Below, piece by piece: positions 13,588-20,191 of a stretch of 20,191 bases of DNA. The notes below the pieces were generated by a model. It was not told the origin of the DNA. It made no database searches and saw only the letters and a program-made list of their open reading frames with translations. Within the stretch, counting starts at the first letter, position 1. Each line of letters starts with the position of its first letter. The position numbers and the translations under genes were made by a program. This stretch comes from a virus. The stretch covers positions 1-20,191 of IMG/VR virus record IMGVR_UViG_3300027905_000037; one strand, given 5' to 3'.

Positions 13588-14625
13588 ATGGCGCCGACAA
13601 TCATCACCCGCCTCAAGCTGCCGGCTGTCCCTTCGTTTCAGGGCGCGCAGCAATATGACCTCGTCGCTCTCGATGACGTAAAGCTCGAACTCAAAATCGA
13701 GACGAGCAAGGACGATGCTTGGCTGAAAAAGGTTATCACTCGGGAATCGGCTGCGGTCGCCCATTTCTGCAACCGGCATTTTCAAGTCCAGACCTATGAG
13801 GACGAATGCTGGGCGTTCCGGGACCCCTATCCCTATCAGCTCCCGTCCGGATTTATGCCCCTACAGTTGCGGCGCCGGCCGCTGGTGGCCCTTCCATCGG
13901 AGGCACATACTGCACCGCCCGGGCCCTTTCCGGTCCTCTCACAGGCCCCGGGAGGCGCCCTGCCGGCGACCCGCTATTACGTCAAGATGAGCTATGTGAC
14001 TGAGGGCGGCGAAACGGCGGCAGGGGCCGAGGCGAACCTGCTGGTGAGCGCCGGCAACCTTCTGAGCGTCGCTTCGCCTCCGATGGACAATCGGGCGGCG
14101 GCTATTGGCTGGAATTGCTACGTCGGGACGACGAGCTTCGGCGAGAGCCTGCAGAATGACGAGCCGTTAGCGATCGACGCAAGTTTCATGTTGGCGACAT
14201 CGGGACTCGTTTCTGGCGCGCCGGGATTGCCACCTTACACGCTCGTCGTCGAGCGGGGCATCGCGCCGGGCCAAGTCATCCCTCGCGCGCTCGCCGAGGG
14301 CTGGGACTTCGAGGCTGATCGGGAAACTGCGCAACTCACGCGGCTGCTCCCCGATCATTATCCGGGCAGATGGCCGGGCGTCCCGATCACCGTCGCCTAT
14401 CTCGCCGGCTTTGCCGAGATCCCAGCCGACGTGCAGGACGCGACGATAATGCTGCTCAAAGAGCGCTGGTTCGCTCGCCACCGCGATCCGAATATCCGTT
14501 CGGAAGAAGCAGCCGGCGTTTATTCGGCACAGTATTGGTTCGGCACGGGGCCCGGGGGACCGGCCGATTTGCCCGCCTTCGTCGCGGAGAGGCTGTCGCG
14601 CTATCGCGCCCCGGTGATCGCGTAA
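13588..14625 (+). CDS. gp6-like head-tail connector with an inserted Ig-like domain
   Basis: A 345-residue protein. The N-terminal part (LVALDDVKLELKIETSKDD, then ITRESAAVAHFCNRHFQ, about 25-66) and the C-terminal part (VPITVAYLAGFAEIPADVQ and MLLKERWFARHRD, about 265-300) are the two halves of an HK97 gp6-like connector that forms a ring under the portal. Residues about 105-215 look like an Ig/fibronectin-type domain between them: ATRYYVKMSYVTEGGETAA, NLLSVASPP, then GWNCYVGTTSFGE. Ordinary connectors of this family are about 100-200 residues, which fits an insertion. The start at 13588 has GAGG 9 bp upstream. The gene is followed by a strong Shine-Dalgarno for the next ORF. Confidence 0.82.
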   Translation: MAPTIITRLKLPAVPSFQGAQQYDLVALDDVKLELKIETSKDDAWLKKVITRESAAVAHFCNRHFQVQTYEDECWAFRDPYPYQLPSGFMPLQLRRRPLVALPSEAHTAPPGPFPVLSQAPGGALPATRYYVKMSYVTEGGETAAGAEANLLVSAGNLLSVASPPMDNRAAAIGWNCYVGTTSFGESLQNDEPLAIDASFMLATSGLVSGAPGLPPYTLVVERGIAPGQVIPRALAEGWDFEADRETAQLTRLLPDHYPGRWPGVPITVAYLAGFAEIPADVQDATIMLLKERWFARHRDPNIRSEEAAGVYSAQYWFGTGPGGPADLPAFVAERLSRYRAPVIA

Positions 14626-14636
14626 GGAGACCGACC

Positions 14637-14774
14637 ATGCACGTCAGGATCGCAGCGGTCAGGGGCATCCCGTGTTTCTTCGGAATCTCGCTATGCGGGA
14701 CTTCAATCGCTTGGTGGGCGCCGCGCCGAGGGGATTGGATCATCTGGTCGATCGGCAAGCCTTATTTCTGGTGA
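14637..14774 (+). CDS. 45-residue Trp-rich hydrophobic small protein
   Basis: The ATG at 14637 is preceded by AAGGAGA (14624-14630), one of the best ribosome-binding sites in the window, which starts at the stop of the connector gene. The product has five Trp residues and a hydrophobic run, CFFGISLCGTSIAWWAP, then RRGDWIIWSIGKPYFW. I recognise no family. The strong ribosome site and clean spacing to the next gene (6 bp after its TGA) make it a real gene candidate despite the short length. A weakly membrane-associated role is possible. Confidence 0.55.
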   Translation: MHVRIAAVRGIPCFFGISLCGTSIAWWAPRRGDWIIWSIGKPYFW

Positions 14775-14780
14775 GGGGCA

Positions 14781-15203
14781 ATGGATAACCCGGGCGCGCT
14801 CCAACTCACACAGAACGGCAGCGCTTTCCCGATCGTCGGCCCGGGCACGTTCATCGGCGACGCGATCGAAGGCCTCGAGGGAATGAAATCCCTCTCGTTG
14901 CAGGCGCAGTTCCTTTATGGCTCAGGCGGCGCGAGCGTCCTCGCCTATATCCAAACTTCGCTCGATCAGGGGCAGACTTGGTTCGACATTGCCGCGCTGC
15001 AATTCGAAACCTCGAGCGGGACTCAGATCATCAATCTTTCGGCCGACGACGCTAACACGACGCCTTTCACGCCGTCTCAGCAGTCACTTCCGGCGGGCAC
15101 TTGCATCAACGGTGTGCTCGGCGATCGGCTCCGCGCCGTCGTGGTCGTTACCGGCACGTATGGTGCGAGCTCGTTGCTCAACCTTGCGGGTTGCGCCCGG
15201 TGA
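14781..15203 (+). CDS. Beta-rich structural protein of the neck region
   Basis: A 140-residue protein with GAGGGG (14772-14777) close upstream of the ATG at 14781. Strand-like stretches SLSLQAQFLYGSGGASV and AYIQTSLDQGQTWFDIAAL precede a middle with INLSADDANTT and a final strand region LRAVVVVTGTYG. The pattern (measured values over strands with QTWFDI) is typical of small phage virion proteins near the head-tail joint, which fits its place between connector and head closure. I cannot name the family. Its TGA overlaps the next GTG start (15200-15203). Confidence 0.65.
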   Translation: MDNPGALQLTQNGSAFPIVGPGTFIGDAIEGLEGMKSLSLQAQFLYGSGGASVLAYIQTSLDQGQTWFDIAALQFETSSGTQIINLSADDANTTPFTPSQQSLPAGTCINGVLGDRLRAVVVVTGTYGASSLLNLAGCAR

Positions 15204-15589
15204 TAAACCCGGCCGCCGAATCCGTCACCCGGCGCGGCATCGCCGCGAAGGGCATCGAGGTGGTTTTCTCGCGCCTCTCCGGCATGGCGCCAAACGTGGT
15301 GAGCTTTTCCGCGCAAGTAAAAGCGATCGTGCAGAATTACGTGCCCGATTCCATAGTCACTAGAGAGACGGGCTACAGTGCGAGTCAGATCGGCGCGATC
15401 ACGCAGGGCGATAGGCAAGTCATCGTGATGGCGAAGGATCTGCGCGATCGGCGCTTTCCTCTTCCGCCGCAGAAGCATGATAAGATTCTCATTCTCGAGA
15501 CTGGCGAGCTGCTTGACGTCACGCGCGTCGATGTCGGCAAGCGTGCTCTTGCCGGCGCGATCGAGCTATTTGGAACCGGCGTAGCATGA
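15200..15589 (+). CDS. Head closure / head-tail joining protein
   Basis: The GTG at 15200 overlaps the previous TGA (GTGA) and gives 129 residues. Signature stretches are SVTRRGIAAKGIEVVFSRL near the start, then IVQNYVPDSIV, GAITQGDRQVIVMA near the middle, and LLDVTRVDVGKRALAGAIELFG at the end. This matches the general plan of small phage head-completion/neck proteins, and it sits exactly in that place. It would seal the connector ring and bind the tail. The TGA overlaps the next ATG (15586-15589). Confidence 0.7.
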   Translation: MINPAAESVTRRGIAAKGIEVVFSRLSGMAPNVVSFSAQVKAIVQNYVPDSIVTRETGYSASQIGAITQGDRQVIVMAKDLRDRRFPLPPQKHDKILILETGELLDVTRVDVGKRALAGAIELFGTGVA

Positions 15590-15819
15590 TCGCAATTCAC
15601 CAATTCCCTAGCGGAATTCTCACTCTTTGGCATAATGGTGAGTTGGTTCCCGCCGCATTTTGTGGTGCCGGTCCTGACGGCACGCTGCGCTTCGAAATTA
15701 CCGCCGACCTATTCGAGCTTGGAACGAAGGTATCTGAGCAGGAACTCGATGAGCTGAAGAAGCATCATCCAAAAGCTGTCGCTGCCGCGCTGCGCCGCGG
15801 CATTACCTTCAAGGCATGA
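15586..15819 (+). CDS. Hypothetical 77-residue protein in the neck operon
   Basis: It starts with an ATG overlapping the previous stop and ends with a TGA overlapping the next ATG (15816-15819), so it is embedded in a coupled chain of genes. It has a strand-rich first half (IHQFPSGILTLWHNGEL, LRFEITADLF) and a helical second half (SEQELDELKKHHPKAVAAALRR). Not recognised. Confidence 0.6.
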   Translation: MIAIHQFPSGILTLWHNGELVPAAFCGAGPDGTLRFEITADLFELGTKVSEQELDELKKHHPKAVAAALRRGITFKA

Positions 15820-16292
15820 AGGCAATGGCTGAATTCACGGTTAAAGTCAGTCACGCCAAACTGGACCTTCGTCTTGAGAAGATTGAGACCAACACGCTCA
15901 TTTTCTTGCGTTCTGCGGCCGAGACCTTGGACGCTGAGCTTGTCAGCCTTGCGAAAGCCGGCGCGCCTGTGAAGAGCGGCAAATATCAGCGCAGCATCCG
16001 CGGCAAGGTGACTTCTTCGCGGCGCGGCGTCGTCGGGCGCGTTTATTCTCGCTCGCCGCTGGCCCACATCATCGAGGCTGGTGCGCACATTCCAGCGCAT
16101 GAGATTTTACCGAAAGTTAAGCAGGCCCTTCACTTCGGCGGCGGCGCTGGCGATGTTTTCGCGGCTCGTGTCGAATCGCCTGGCGCGACCCTGCCGTCCC
16201 GCCGCGTGATCCAAGATGCCTTCGACGCGATGCGAGGCGACATTGTCTCGACGCTAGAAAGCGCAGTCCGTAGGGCCGCGCGGGAGAGCTGA
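15816..16292 (+). CDS. HK97 gp10-like tail completion protein
   Basis: A 158-residue protein; two ATGs are possible (15816, overlapping the previous stop, and 15825). A first helix region contains LEKIETNTLIFLRSAAETLDAELVSLAK. The segment APVKSGKYQRSIRGKV matches the conserved 'P.dTG.lr.SI' pattern of the HK97 gp10 family, then YSRSPLAHIIEAGAHI, the 'YA..vE.G' element, and a C-terminal region with LPSRRVIQDAFDAM ending in helices. Proteins of this family act at the tail end of the head-tail joint. Length is normal for the family. The tail terminator follows after 3 bp. Confidence 0.8.
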   Translation: MKAMAEFTVKVSHAKLDLRLEKIETNTLIFLRSAAETLDAELVSLAKAGAPVKSGKYQRSIRGKVTSSRRGVVGRVYSRSPLAHIIEAGAHIPAHEILPKVKQALHFGGGAGDVFAARVESPGATLPSRRVIQDAFDAMRGDIVSTLESAVRRAARES

Positions 16293-16295
16293 TCC

Positions 16296-16724
16296 GTGGC
16301 GACGCGCGAAGCAATCATGGAGGCGCTGCTGAAACAGCTCGCCGCCTCCGGCGAGTTCGCGACGGTCGGTCGGCGCAATCCTGGCGTGGAGACGATCCCC
16401 GCCGACAATACGCCGGCCTTGCTCCTGCTCGAGGCCAAGGAAACCTTTGATCGTCCGAGCCCGATGCTTCCGCCCAAGCGCACGCTCCATGCGCTCGCGG
16501 CCATCTATTATGACGTGGGCAATAGCCAAACTGCGATTCCGGCCTCGATCATAAACGGGCTACTCGACGGATTCGAAACGGCGCTCGCGCCCGACGCAAG
16601 CGGCCGCTGCACGCTTGGCGACTTGGTCTTTTCGGCGATGATCGACGGAGAAATAGAAAAGGCGCCGGGCGATAGGACCGGCAAGGGACTCGCAATCGTG
16701 CCGATTGCCATCCTCATTCCATAG
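16296..16724 (+). CDS. Tail terminator-like protein
   Basis: The GTG at 16296 is preceded by GGGAGA (16282-16287) and gives 142 residues. An N-terminal helix (TREAIMEALLKQLAAS) is followed by strand-rich sequence with PALLLLEAKETF, ALAAIYYDVGNS and, near the end, GKGLAIVPIAILIP, with a central ILNGLLDGFE-type helix (IINGLLDGFETALAP). This arrangement and its place between the gp10-like protein and the tube protein fit the lambda U / tail terminator fold, which caps the tail tube. The sequence alone is not conclusive. Confidence 0.65.
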   Translation: MATREAIMEALLKQLAASGEFATVGRRNPGVETIPADNTPALLLLEAKETFDRPSPMLPPKRTLHALAAIYYDVGNSQTAIPASIINGLLDGFETALAPDASGRCTLGDLVFSAMIDGEIEKAPGDRTGKGLAIVPIAILIP

Positions 16725-16736
16725 GAGCACTTCACA

Positions 16737-17498
16737 ATGTCAGAGCCCTTTGCGGTATTCGGGCCGGGCATCGCTATCGTCACCCGAACGGATGTATCGC
16801 CGTCGCTGGCAATCAACATCGGCTATGCGCAGAGTTTTTCGATTGATTTCTCCGCGACCGAAAAAGATTTGCACGGGCAATATCAATATCCGCTGGTCTC
16901 GGCGCGCGGTACGATCAAATGCACGGGCAAATTGACTGCCGCGGTGATCTCTGGGCTCGCCTGGAATGAGGCCTTCTTCGGGCAATCGTTTGCGGCCGGC
17001 GGATTTGCGTGGAATATCCAAGAGCCGCATGCGGTCCCGGGCTCGGCCTCCGGCTACGCGCTGGCGGTCAGTAATGCTGCGAACTTCGACGTTGACCTCG
17101 GTGCCACCTATGCGGGCAGCGGCCTGCCCCTCCAACGCTCATCGGGCACGGCGTCGGGCACCGGCTATTATCTCGAAGCGAGCGGCAGCTATTCGTTTTC
17201 GTCCTACGATTCCGGACAGAATATCCTCGTCACTTATACCAACGCGACGACGGTCGGGCAGAACCTCGCGGTTGCGAACAAGCTGATCGGCACGACGCCG
17301 ACCTTCCAGCTCGATTATTATACGAATCTCAATCAGCCTACGGCAAAGCCGTTCGCGGTGCGGCTGTTCGCCTGCGTAGGCAGCAAGCTCGCTCTCGCCG
17401 CAAAACTCGAAGATTACTTGATGCCGGAAATCGACTTCGGCTTCTATGCCAATGCGGCGGGAAATGTGTTTGAAATGGTATTTCCTGAGGTTTCATAA
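16737..17498 (+). CDS. Major tail tube protein
   Basis: A 253-residue protein with AGGAG at 16723-16727 before the ATG. The first half opens MSEPFAVFGPGIAIV and carries SFSIDFSATEKDLHGQYQYP, then RGTIKCTGKLTAAV; the second half has GYYLEASGSYSFSSY and later TPTFQLDYYTNLNQPTAKPF. Length, beta richness and position directly before the tail assembly chaperones identify it as the main tail protein. It polymerises around the tape measure into the tail tube. The closing section MPEIDFGFYANAAG is typical of the end of a tube-protein domain. No other tube gene is present in the window. Confidence 0.8.
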   Translation: MSEPFAVFGPGIAIVTRTDVSPSLAINIGYAQSFSIDFSATEKDLHGQYQYPLVSARGTIKCTGKLTAAVISGLAWNEAFFGQSFAAGGFAWNIQEPHAVPGSASGYALAVSNAANFDVDLGATYAGSGLPLQRSSGTASGTGYYLEASGSYSFSSYDSGQNILVTYTNATTVGQNLAVANKLIGTTPTFQLDYYTNLNQPTAKPFAVRLFACVGSKLALAAKLEDYLMPEIDFGFYANAAGNVFEMVFPEVS

Positions 17499-17510
17499 TA
17501 CAGGTGACAA

Positions 17511-17846
17511 ATGGCTTCTGAGCCGCAAACGATCATCCTCGGCGAGCGCCGTTTTGAAATCCGCCCCCTCACGCTGGGCCAAGTTCGCAAGATTGACAAA
17601 TATCTTGCGGAGCCGGTTACGAGCAACGTCGACCGCTGCATCGCGATCTTGAAGATTGCTCTCGAAAGAGATCATAAGGACATGAGGGCATTCCTTGATG
17701 ATGAGGAAGGAGAGCTCAGCGTCGCGGAGCTCGCCGAGGCGATGAAGAGGGTCTTGCGTGCCGGCGGTTTCGTCACGGAGGCTCCAAAAAAGCCGGGGGA
17801 AGATCAGGCGGCCGGCCAGATTGGGCATGGATCATTGGCCGCCTAG
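17511..17846 (+). CDS. Tail assembly chaperone G-like protein
   Basis: A 111-residue protein starting MASEPQTIILGERRFEIRP with LTLGQVRKIDKYLAEP, then an acidic helical part (FLDDEEGELSVAELAEAMK) and a short basic/Gly tail. The start FEIRPLTLGQV is typical of phage tail chaperones in which an N-terminal beta strand region precedes helices. It precedes the tape measure gene, as expected. Near its end is the slippery heptamer A AAA AAG in frame (17786-17792). Most ribosomes stay in frame and stop at 17846, while a minor fraction would shift to make the GT fusion that chaperones the tape measure. Confidence 0.8.
   Translation: MASEPQTIILGERRFEIRPLTLGQVRKIDKYLAEPVTSNVDRCIAILKIALERDHKDMRAFLDDEEGELSVAELAEAMKRVLRAGGFVTEAPKKPGEDQAAGQIGHGSLAA
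17786..17792 (+). promoter_or_regulatory. -1 ribosomal frameshift slippery site A AAA AAG
   Basis: The heptamer AAAAAAG lies in the zero frame as ccA AAA AAG (codons at 17784, 17787, 17790). This fits the classical X XXY YYZ rule for a -1 shift, and the -1 frame is open from here to 18058. Confidence 0.85.
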
Positions 17847-18061
17847 CAACTGCGCTTTGTAAGTTGCCGGAGGAAGTGTCCGAGATTGAATGGGCGGACG
17901 TCCTTGCCCTCTTCGCCTATTGGCGAACCGATCTGCCCGTCCACGAAATCCTGAAAGCGGTCTATAAGATTCAGCCGAAGAAAGAGCCGACGTTCATGAC
18001 CTTTGAGGCCATGCGCGAGCTCATGAAGAGGACCGGCGGCAAGATCGAGGGATTGCGCTGA
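17792..18061 (+). CDS. Tail assembly chaperone T part (GT fusion via -1 frameshift)
   Basis: After a -1 shift at 17786-17792 the frame reads AGGRSGGRPDWAWIIGR, then LATALCKLPEEVSEIEW, and continues through ADVLALFAYWRTDLPVHE to a TGA at 18059-18061. The full G-T product is about 183 residues: 94 from the G frame and 89 from here. A TTG at 17864 is a possible independent start but has no good ribosome site. The T region is helical, with the W-x-I and FAYWRTDLP-type pattern commonly seen in such chaperone tails. It recruits the tape measure protein during tail assembly. The TGA overlaps the next ATG (18061) as TGATG. Confidence 0.82.
   Translation, partial: AGGRSGGRPDWAWIIGRLATALCKLPEEVSEIEWADVLALFAYWRTDLPVHEILKAVYKIQPKKEPTFMTFEAMRELMKRTGGKIEGLR
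17806..17844 (+). promoter_or_regulatory. Stem-loop downstream of the slippery site
   Basis: A GGCGGCC (17806-17813) pairs with GGCCGCC T (17837-17844) as an 8-bp stem with two possible additional G-T pairs and a loop of about 20-23 nt, starting 13 nt after the slippery heptamer. A shorter GCCGG/CCGGC pair (17792-17796 with 17812-17816) is an alternative. Either could stimulate frameshifting; spacing is slightly long. Confidence 0.45.
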
Positions 18062-20191
18062 TGGCCGACGTACAAGTCACCTTTGCTGCCAGCATCGAGG
18101 GCCTTGTCGATGGCATGAACTCGATCAAGCAGCAGGTCGCGGGATTCGCCGCCGGCCTGACCGGCATCGGCTCTGCGCTCACCGGCATCGGCGGGGGCAT
18201 CGCCGCCGCCTTCGCGGTCGATAAGATCGCCGCGTTCGCGAGCTCAATGGCCGAGCTCGGCGAGAAGACCGCCATAGCATCACAGATTCTAGGCATCCCG
18301 ACAGAGGCCATCGGCGCGCTCGGCCTCGTGGCCCAAGCCGGCGGGACTGATCTGGATTCTCTCGTCAATGCTTTCAGCAGGATGAGCAAGGATCTTGCCG
18401 TGGAGTCGACCCAGACCGAGAGTGCTCTCGCCGCCCTTGGCCTTTCGCTGCAATCGTTCAAGAGCCTTACGCCGGAACAGCAGCTTGAAACGCTGGCGCA
18501 GAAATTCTCGCAATCGGCAGATGGTGCCGGAAAGGACGCCATTGCGATCGCATTGTTCGGGCGGGCTGGCAGGCAGTTGATCCCCTTATTCAACGAGGGC
18601 GCGGCCGGCATCCAAAAGTGGACCGAGGAAGCAGATCGGTTCGGTATATCCTTGAGTGGGCCCACCGTCGACGCAATGCTGCAGATGCGTGCTGCTCAGA
18701 TAAGCATGGGCGCGGCGATGGAGGGCGCCGGCATCCAAGTGTTCATGGAATTTCAAAGCTCGATGCGGGGCGTTGTGGATGAGATTACGGATCTGGCTGC
18801 TGCCTTTACCCAGGAAATGCAAAGCGGCGGCATGATGAAGGATATCATGACCGACCTCGGCTTCTCGGCACAGGTGCTCGTCTCCGCGATCTCTATGATT
18901 ATTGTCGCCTGGCGCGAGATGTGGCTGGCCGCAACCGAGACGATCGACGCGGTTGAAATTCTCATCAGCCACCTTGGCGCGTCGATTGCCGAAATGGGCG
19001 CCGGCAACTTTGCCAAGGCTGAAGTCGAATGGTCTGGCTTCCTCGCCGATCTCACCTCGCGGACGAATGATTACGTCGCCGACTCAAAAGCGGCGATGAA
19101 AAATTACATGGATGAGCTAAACGCCATTTGGGTCACTGGCGGGAACAAGATCGCTTCGACGCAGCCCAAGACAAACTTGCAAATGGCCGCCCCGGCCGCG
19201 GCACAAGAAGCGCTCGAGGCGAAAATCACTACACTCAACGCCGAAGTGGAAGCGTCCAAAAAGGCCGAGGAAGCACAGGTCGCGCATATCGACGCGCTTG
19301 TGAAGATGAAAAAGCTCACCGCAGAGCAGGGCCTCGCGGCGACAGTCGCCGCGCTGAATGCGGAGGTTGCCGCTTCAATGGCGGCCTATCAGAAAGAAGC
19401 AGCACTGGTTGCAGATCAGCCGAACAAGCTCGCCGAGATCCTAGCGAAGGAAAAGGCCTTACAACAGGACGCGACGAACGAAATCGCAAAGCTCCACGAT
19501 AAGGCGGCCGAGGAAGCCGTCGCATCATGGAACAAGGCGTTCGGCGAAATCAACAGCGCGCTCACCAGCCAGATCGACGGATTGCTCACAGGCACAGAAA
19601 AGTGGTCGCAGGCGTGGAAAAAGGCACTGACCGGCATGATCGAGGACGCGATCAAGTTTTTCGCGGACCTCGCGCTCAAGCAGGCCGAGAGCGTCGCGTT
19701 GAATATCCTCGGCATCGGGCAACAAACGACGGCGACGATAGCTGGCCAAGCCGCACAGACGGCCGCCGTTGGTGCCGGCGCTACGGCGCGCGTCGCCGAA
19801 TCCCAGATTGGCCTTATCCCGACGCTCATCAACGACGCGAAGGGCGTCTTTTCCGGCATCTTCGCCTTCCTAGCGCCTCTGCTTGGGCCTGCGGCTGCCG
19901 GCCCCGCCGCTGCTGGCGCAGCCCTTGCCGCCGCGCCGCCGGGCTTCGCAGAGGGTTCCTGGGAACTGGCCGGCGACACGTTCGCCCGGCTCCATGCTGG
20001 CGAGATGGTCGTGCCTGCTGCGCAGACGCCATGGGCGCAGAGCGTTCTTTCTAATGCGGCCGGCGGCGGCGGCGACACGCATCACCATTTCTCGCCGGTC
20101 GTCAACGTCTCTGGGGGCGGCAACGCGCAAGATATTGCCGATCAGGTCAAGGGCTCGCTCTTGGACCTGTATAAATATGGCGGGCTCACCA
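18061..20191 (+). CDS. Tape measure protein (right end outside window)
   Basis: An open frame of at least 710 codons from the ATG at 18061, overlapping the chaperone stop, with no stop up to the window edge, so the C-terminus is missing. The N-terminal part (MADVQVTFAASIEGLVDGM, then GFAAGLTGIGSALTGIGGG) is Gly/Ala rich. Residues about 268-290 form a hydrophobic helix (LVSAISMIIVAWREMWLAA). A long coiled-coil region follows at about 380-490 (EALEAKITTLNAEVEASKK). The C-terminal part has LHAGEMVVPAAQTPWAQ and GDTHHHFSPVVNV, typical for the end of such proteins, and KYGGLT at the edge suggests little is missing. It spans the tail lumen, sets tail length, and may help DNA cross the inner membrane. 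Confidence 0.92.
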   Translation, partial: MADVQVTFAASIEGLVDGMNSIKQQVAGFAAGLTGIGSALTGIGGGIAAAFAVDKIAAFASSMAELGEKTAIASQILGIPTEAIGALGLVAQAGGTDLDSLVNAFSRMSKDLAVESTQTESALAALGLSLQSFKSLTPEQQLETLAQKFSQSADGAGKDAIAIALFGRAGRQLIPLFNEGAAGIQKWTEEADRFGISLSGPTVDAMLQMRAAQISMGAAMEGAGIQVFMEFQSSMRGVVDEITDLAAAFTQEMQSGGMMKDIMTDLGFSAQVLVSAISMIIVAWREMWLAATETIDAVEILISHLGASIAEMGAGNFAKAEVEWSGFLADLTSRTNDYVADSKAAMKNYMDELNAIWVTGGNKIASTQPKTNLQMAAPAAAQEALEAKITTLNAEVEASKKAEEAQVAHIDALVKMKKLTAEQGLAATVAALNAEVAASMAAYQKEAALVADQPNKLAEILAKEKALQQDATNEIAKLHDKAAEEAVASWNKAFGEINSALTSQIDGLLTGTEKWSQAWKKALTGMIEDAIKFFADLALKQAESVALNILGIGQQTTATIAGQAAQTAAVGAGATARVAESQIGLIPTLINDAKGVFSGIFAFLAPLLGPAAAGPAAAGAALAAAPPGFAEGSWELAGDTFARLHAGEMVVPAAQTPWAQSVLSNAAGGGGDTHHHFSPVVNVSGGGNAQDIADQVKGSLLDLYKYGGLT

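Noticed and set aside
1-20191. CRISPR arrays, tRNA genes, transposases, integrase, attachment sites
   Set aside because: No spaced repeats, tRNA-like T-loop sequences, or transposase/integrase motifs were noticed on either strand.

Overview
The window is a 20.2-kb stretch of a tailed double-stranded DNA phage or prophage with an HK97-type siphovirus late module. Every convincing gene is on the + strand. High GC, strong GC3 bias and the style of the proteins suggest an alphaproteobacterial, probably Rhizobiales-like, host; this is inferred from composition and family resemblance only. No host gene, integrase, attachment site, tRNA or CRISPR array is visible, so free phage and prophage cannot be told apart.

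Layout. Positions 1-2900 are the packaging module: the end of an unknown ORF, an HNH endonuclease, the small terminase, a frameshifted Tat-signal-like ORF, and the large terminase. Positions 2909-7964 are the head module: portal, a long prohead protease with a helical C-terminal extension, two small unknown proteins, and the major capsid protein, followed by a perfect GC-rich hairpin. Positions 8049-12635 are an accessory block where a plain HK97-like phage would go straight to connectors. It holds a beta-rich decoration-like protein, a radical SAM enzyme translationally coupled to a protein with two glycosyltransferase-like (GT-A) domains, and a small gene interrupted by about 0.9 kb of lower-GC DNA carrying a two-TM membrane protein. 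Positions 12632-16724 are the head-tail joining module: small connector-region proteins, a beta-rich protein with a Sec signal peptide, a gp6-like connector carrying an inserted Ig-like domain, head closure, gp10-like protein and tail terminator. Positions 16737-20191 are the tail: tube protein, tail assembly chaperones G and GT joined by a -1 frameshift at A AAA AAG, and a tape measure protein that runs off the right edge.

How it works together. HNH and terminase cut and package DNA through the portal into a capsid matured by the protease. Connectors and the tail terminator join it to a tail whose length is set by the tape measure protein, with G/GT as chaperones. Many neighbours overlap by ATGA or GTGA, which suggests one translationally coupled late operon.

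Most notable. (1) The radical SAM / tandem GT-A pair inside the head operon is a candidate virion- or envelope-modification system. (2) An 897-bp interval between two TGGCCGC copies splits an 84-codon ORF that becomes intact when the copies are joined in silico; the inserted DNA encodes a membrane protein and has a plausible promoter spanning its left junction. Both are inferences from this sequence alone.
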